Shown here: positions 31,698-34,948 of the stretch, piece after piece
Numbering within the stretch: position 1 is the stretch's first letter
Layout of the letters: every line of letters begins with the position of its first letter
NCBI GenBank assembly: GCA_023398575.1
Contig: JAEWSC010000099.1
Location: 1 to 34,948, forward strand
Length of the DNA: 34,948 nt
From: Bacillota bacterium
Lineage (GTDB): Bacteria > Bacillota > Clostridia > Christensenellales > Aristaeellaceae
Reading direction: 5' to 3'
Notes under the pieces: generated by a model
Database searches by the model: none
The model's input: the letters and a program-made list of their open reading frames with translations, nothing else
What the model was told of the DNA's origin: nothing
Made by a program: the position numbers and the translations under genes

Positions 31698-31891
31698 TGC
31701 AGTGCCCCAAAGTGCCGCTGCGCCGAGTTTTCTCACCCGCTTCTAAAGCAGGTTGGTGCCCTATCCTGTATTTCTGCCGTCCCCTGACGTTGTTGAAACG
31801 GGGGCATGGCATCCATACAGGAACGCGGGCTCCTCATGTGGAGATGTGGGTAAAACCAAAGCGCTGGCGCACACCCCAGGAGCATGCTGCT
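31698..31891 (-). ncRNA. ssrS: Candidate 6S RNA
   Basis: The 374-bp gap between capA copy 2 and the nucleotidyltransferase gene holds a rod-like RNA of about 194 nt on the minus strand. The ends pair: GCAG and TGCTCC (31890-31879) with GGGGCA and CTGC (31708-31699), then GTG/CAC and TGCGCC/GGCGCA, forming the closing stem. An apical arm is built by CCTGTAT/ATACAGG, TGCC/GGCA and CCCC/GGGG (31823-31762). Between them lies an open bubble with two small hairpins, CTCC/GGAG and an 8-bp ACCTGCTT/AAGCGGGT. The 5' end CTCCTGGGGTGTGCGCCAGC resembles known 6S 5' ends. A near-perfect promoter starts it at about 31891. 6S RNA binds the housekeeping RNA polymerase holoenzyme. The identification is structural; SRP RNA and tmRNA motifs are absent. 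Confidence 0.7.
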
Positions 31892-31897
31892 GTGATT

Positions 31898-31927
31898 ATT
31901 ATATGCTGGATTCAGCAGCTGTGTCAA
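31898..31927 (-). promoter_or_regulatory. Near-consensus promoter of the 6S RNA candidate
   Basis: On the minus strand TTGACA (31927-31922) and TATAAT (31903-31898) are both perfect, with an 18-bp spacer. The predicted start at about 31891 coincides with the base of the RNA closing stem. The -35 lies four bases from the end of the upstream gene. Confidence 0.85.
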
Positions 31928-31930
31928 GGG

Positions 31931-34288
31931 TTAATGGATGTCCGAAGCCCTGGCATTTTCATCCTTTATGTCATTGCTTTGAGCCAGTTTTTCGATTCGG
32001 CCGGCATAATGGGCACAAAGCTCGCCAGCGAACTCAGCATCGAAGGACTCGGTTTGTATGCGGAAGGCAGCCCTGTCCTGAAAAGGGGAGAGCCATACGG
32101 AGCCGCCGCCGTGGCGTATGCGAAGACCTTCCCCCAACTCCTTTTCTTTTGCGGTTTCGCACAGCTTTCGCAGTACCCGGCCTTTTTCACCGGTAGGGCA
32201 GGGCACGTCCTTTCGGAACCTATGCGTCTTAGGAAGCTGCTCCAACAAGCCTTGAAGGTTTGTATCAGCCAGCCGCGTAAGCAGTGTTATCATGCGCAGT
32301 ATACCATCATGCAGGAGGTCATACTGGCGCAGAAGTGCTGCGTTCTCCTCCTTGGTAAGCCCGGTTGTGCTTCTTTTCCATACAACCGGACCCAATTGCT
32401 CTAATACCCTTGGTGCATCTGGTGGCGCAAACAATGGCAGGCTGCCCTCCTGTGCGGCCGTCTGCCAAACAAGCATTTGCTGGCTTACTTCATCCGGTTG
32501 GTTGGATTTGTCCATAACATAGGCGGATGTTCCATCTGCCTCCAATGTAAAGCCGATCTCCCAGGGTTGAAGAGATCTGCTTGCTGCGCTTTGCAAGCGC
32601 ACCTTTTTGATGCCGGCAAGCGTGAGTGCCTGCTGGGCAATGCTCAGCAGTTCCGGATGATCACAGAATACAGCAATCTGCAGAGAGCTCTTTTTCAAAA
32701 GGCTTGTGTCGATAGCACTGAGTAGATTCACAAGATAATATTCATGCATGCCGCTTAAGGGAACAAGCTGTCCAGCTTTGTCAAAGGCGGGGGGGTATTC
32801 CTGCTTTAAGGCAGCGCTTTCCACGGCCTGAATCTGCGTCTTATCTAGTCGCAGGCCATTTTGGGCGACCACCGTTGCCTGCTGTCCGTCTATCATCATT
32901 CCAAGGGGTAGTTTCAAGTGCCTCACCACCAAGCGGAGGATGGGCTCATACCCATGCCCAAGCATCATGACTTTTGCACCGCGGGCGGCAAATGCGCCGG
33001 CCAGAAGGGTGTAAAGCGCCTCATCTTCGCCGTTATGGCAAAGCGCTACAGTTTCCGCGCGGAGCGCTGCTAATGCAGACGCGGCCAGTTGATCGGCACG
33101 GGAGGGGGAATCCACTGTGATTTGACTGTTTTCGTTTATATGCAGCCGCTTCAAATCGCCCCAAACCACGTTTTCAAAAACGTTCACCTCGCTGCCGATT
33201 TCCTTTTGCGGCCAAACCTTGACACCTGCATTCAGTTTGGCATGTGAGCCCAATATGGCACCGGCACCAAGCGCACTGCCTTCCAGCATTCGGCTGCTTG
33301 GGCGGACCTGTGCCTCACGGCATATTACCGCGCCGTCCACATGAGCGCAGCGGCCTACCCGGCTAAATTTCCACAGGCAGGATTTTGTGATTTGCGCACC
33401 CTCCTCCACAATAGCCCCCGGCCCAATCACCGCACCTTCGAAAAGGGTGGCACCTTGCTTGATAGTGGCTCCATCTCCAATATAGCAAAGTCCCTCCAGC
33501 CGGACATCCGGCTCCAGGGTACACTCTCCTTCCAATATTGCATGGCCCGATGAGGTGCCCTTGATTGGCATATCAAGGTCGCCGCGCAAAAGATCCAACT
33601 GGGATTGTAAATATGCTCCCTGGTCGCCGATATCGCACCAGTAACCTGTCATGGAATAGCCATACACAGGCAGCCCATCCTTTACCATTTTGGGAAATAG
33701 GTCCTTCCCAAAATCATAAGGGATGCCTTCAGGAATCAAGTCCATGACTTTCTTTTGAAGAATGTAAATGCCTGTGTTTACCTGGTCGCTGAAAACACCA
33801 GACCAGTCAGGCTTTTCCACAAAGCGTTGTATACGTCCTTGACCGTCGGTGATGACTACTCCATAACTGAGCGGTATAGGAACAGATTTCAGAACGAGTG
33901 TAGCTAAAGCATTATGGGATTTGTGAAAGGCAATGGCTTCGGTCAAATCGCAGTCGGTCAGACCATCGCCGGAAAGAATAACAAACGTATCTGCTACCAT
34001 GCCGCTAGCCAGCTTTACGCTGCCTGCGGTACCCATCGGTTTTGCCTCTTCAATATATTGAAGATGAATATTATAGGCTTCACCCTTGCCAAAGGCGTCT
34101 TTGATGGCCTGGGGCAGATACATGATCGTGGCTGCCACATCTGATAAGCCGTGGCGGCGTAAAAGCTTTAGCGAATATCCCATCACCGGCTCGCCAAGAA
34201 CTGGGACAAGGGGCTTTGGAATATCCAAAGTCATCGGGCGCAGGCGGACACCCTCGCCACCTGCCATGATAATTGCCTGAAACGCCAT
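31931..34288 (-). CDS. Sugar-phosphate nucleotidyltransferase with beta-helix and degenerate phosphomutase domain
   Basis: A 785-residue, three-part cytoplasmic protein. The ATG at 34288 has AAAGGAG upstream; the frame open to 34390 lacks a site. Residues 1-235 are a nucleotidyltransferase with AIIMAGGEGVRLRPMTLDIP, MGTAGSVKLASG, ILSGDGLTDCDL, and FVEKPDWSGVFSDQVNTGIY, typical of mannose-1-phosphate guanylyl- or glucose-1-phosphate transferases. Residues 250-400 are left-handed beta-helix hexapeptide repeats. The rest aligns in layout with phosphomannomutase/phosphoglucosamine mutase, but the catalytic TASHNP-type serine loop is replaced by GMMIDGQQATVV, and the DGDGDR metal loop by EADGTSAYVMD. 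The mutase part looks inactive. It probably makes an activated sugar for surface glycans. Confidence 0.88.
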   Translation of the reverse strand: MAFQAIIMAGGEGVRLRPMTLDIPKPLVPVLGEPVMGYSLKLLRRHGLSDVAATIMYLPQAIKDAFGKGEAYNIHLQYIEEAKPMGTAGSVKLASGMVADTFVILSGDGLTDCDLTEAIAFHKSHNALATLVLKSVPIPLSYGVVITDGQGRIQRFVEKPDWSGVFSDQVNTGIYILQKKVMDLIPEGIPYDFGKDLFPKMVKDGLPVYGYSMTGYWCDIGDQGAYLQSQLDLLRGDLDMPIKGTSSGHAILEGECTLEPDVRLEGLCYIGDGATIKQGATLFEGAVIGPGAIVEEGAQITKSCLWKFSRVGRCAHVDGAVICREAQVRPSSRMLEGSALGAGAILGSHAKLNAGVKVWPQKEIGSEVNVFENVVWGDLKRLHINENSQITVDSPSRADQLAASALAALRAETVALCHNGEDEALYTLLAGAFAARGAKVMMLGHGYEPILRLVVRHLKLPLGMMIDGQQATVVAQNGLRLDKTQIQAVESAALKQEYPPAFDKAGQLVPLSGMHEYYLVNLLSAIDTSLLKKSSLQIAVFCDHPELLSIAQQALTLAGIKKVRLQSAASRSLQPWEIGFTLEADGTSAYVMDKSNQPDEVSQQMLVWQTAAQEGSLPLFAPPDAPRVLEQLGPVVWKRSTTGLTKEENAALLRQYDLLHDGILRMITLLTRLADTNLQGLLEQLPKTHRFRKDVPCPTGEKGRVLRKLCETAKEKELGEGLRIRHGGGSVWLSPFQDRAAFRIQTESFDAEFAGELCAHYAGRIEKLAQSNDIKDENARASDIH

Positions 34289-34377
34289 AATGTACGCTCC
34301 TTTTGTCAGTATGGCTGTATTGTTAGCAAGCCGAAACCAAATTATGACGAAGATGGCGGACGGCGGAAGAAAACCAC

Positions 34378-34406
34378 TTGTTCCGCGCAAAGCATTCTAG
34401 TATAAT
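34378..34406 (+). promoter_or_regulatory. Predicted promoter of the hutP-like gene
   Basis: TTGTTC (34378-34383) and a perfect TATAAT (34401-34406) are 17 bp apart; the ATG is 41 bases past the -10. Confidence 0.6.
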
Positions 34407-34446
34407 GGACAAGCGTTAAAACCAAATTGTGCGGGAGGGTACCTAC

Positions 34447-34866
34447 ATGCTTCAGACAGAGATTGGCAGCCGGGAAGTTGCCAGGGCGGCCATTTTGCTA
34501 AGCCTGTCCCGCAGCCGGGAAGAAGAAAATACGCTTCGCAGCCAGATGGCTGCCGATGGTGTGCTCACCGCGGCGGTGGACTATGGCGGGGAGTTTGTGA
34601 CATCCGTTATGCGCATTGTTGAGCGAGCCGTTATTGCTGCAAAACGGGAGAAGGTAATCAATGAAACGCATCATGAAGAAGGTGCCGTGGCGGGCGCGGC
34701 AAGAGAAGCCATTGCGCAGGTGACGACTAAAGCCCTTGGTTTTTCTGTCGGCGGTAAGATTGGCATAGCAAGGTGGGGCGAGCATGTGGCCGTGGCTGTA
34801 TTCTTTGGCGTCGGCCTTGTGCACCTTAATGAGGTGTGTGTAGGCATGGGTCACAGGGCCATATAA
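34447..34866 (+). CDS. HutP-family RNA-binding regulator
   Basis: A 139-residue protein homologous to HutP, the L-histidine- and Mg-dependent RNA-binding antiterminator of the Bacillus hut operon. The start at 34447 has GGGAGGG seven bases before it. The C-terminal half SVGGKIGIARWGEHVAVAVF and GVGLVHLNEVCVGMGHRAI is the conserved clostridial form; HHEEGAVAGAAREAIAQVTT precedes it. No histidine-utilisation genes are nearby, and the next gene is cmk, so the regulon is unknown and a role other than hut control is likely. His and Glu residues that could form the metal/histidine site are present, but I cannot assign them with certainty. Confidence 0.87.
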   Translation: MLQTEIGSREVARAAILLSLSRSREEENTLRSQMAADGVLTAAVDYGGEFVTSVMRIVERAVIAAKREKVINETHHEEGAVAGAAREAIAQVTTKALGFSVGGKIGIARWGEHVAVAVFFGVGLVHLNEVCVGMGHRAI

Positions 34867-34886
34867 AGATACGGGAGAGAAAGAAA

Positions 34887-34948
34887 ATGCCTTTGAATAT
34901 CGCAATTGACGGACCTGTAGGGGCCGGAAAATCCTCCATTGCCAGGGA
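34887..34948 (+). CDS. cmk: Cytidylate kinase, N-terminal part (cut by window edge)
   Basis: The final 62 bases encode MPLNIAIDGPVGAGKSSIAR, the characteristic Cmk N-terminus with the P-loop GPVGAGKSS. The enzyme phosphorylates CMP and dCMP with ATP. GGGAGAG precedes the ATG by seven bases. It lies 20 bp after the hutP-like gene, probably co-transcribed. Everything beyond the P-loop is outside the window. Confidence 0.9.
   Translation, partial: MPLNIAIDGPVGAGKSSIAR

Noticed and set aside
31698..31891. Structured RNA as SRP RNA or tmRNA
   Set aside because: The conserved SRP apical GGAA-type loop and the tmRNA alanyl acceptor end are not visible, and the size and bubble layout fit 6S better.
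31577..32404. 275-codon plus-strand open frame over the capA/6S gap and the end of the nucleotidyltransferase gene
   Set aside because: It crosses a terminator, the structured RNA and its promoter, and the 3' part is antisense to a real gene; the translation resembles nothing known.
1..34948. CRISPR arrays, tRNA or rRNA genes
   Set aside because: No regularly spaced direct repeats, no cloverleaf with GTTCRA/CCA pattern and no rRNA-like segments were noticed on either strand.

Overview
The window reads as a chromosomal segment of an anaerobic, spore-forming member of the Firmicutes, class Clostridia. The grounds are a full-length spoIVA, the SCIFF peptide with its radical-SAM maturase in the clostridial yajC / TIGR04086 / scfA / scfB arrangement, an Ile T-box leader, HPr kinase, a HutP-like regulator ahead of cmk, and strong GGAGG-type ribosome binding sites throughout. 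Coding density is high and most of the content is housekeeping; the only sign of mobility is the end of an IS256-type element at the left edge. A finer taxonomic placement cannot be made from the sequence alone.

Layout. 1-800: tip of an IS256-family element and a cysteine-rich DUF6144-like gene. 1041-5206 (minus): a compact operon of HAD phosphatase, hprK, ROK glucokinase and asnS; the HAD gene seems to use a rare CTG start. 5453-6960: hisC (plus) converging on tadA (minus). 7032-8924 (plus): nitroreductase, then a two-gene encapsulin nanocompartment made of an encapsulated ferritin with a C-terminal cargo-loading peptide and the HK97-fold shell. 9036-11494: an orphan diaminopentanoate-dehydrogenase-like gene and, divergently, a secreted metallo-beta-lactamase-fold protein with a lamin-tail domain. 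11598-16996 (minus): spoIVA, an ArsR-type regulator with an MFS exporter behind a perfect operator-like dyad, and the HtrA protease behind its own structured promoter.

17153-25858 (minus): a run of translation, secretion and RNA-modification genes: ileS (T-box controlled), a COG1092 methyltransferase, an RluA-family synthase, tgt, yajC, a TIGR04086 membrane protein, the SCIFF precursor and its maturase. Two strong hairpins, one over a Shine-Dalgarno and one between precursor and maturase, probably set the relative output of the last genes. 26338-28609 (plus): a cation diffusion facilitator and an LCP-family protein. 28709-34288 (minus): a LUD-domain protein, two tandem CapA-family proteins, an intergenic structured RNA that I interpret as 6S RNA, and a large nucleotidyltransferase fused to a beta-helix and an apparently inactive mutase-like domain. 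34447-end (plus): hutP-like gene and the first 20 codons of cmk.

The best candidates for a second look are the encapsulin/ferritin compartment (known type, complete here), the unlabelled 6S RNA candidate at 31698-31891, the unusual SCIFF precursor (a seventh Cys and a long tail), the SD-masking hairpin at 19284-19333, and the CTG start at 5206. I did not find a wholly unknown multi-gene system, CRISPR array, tRNA or rRNA.
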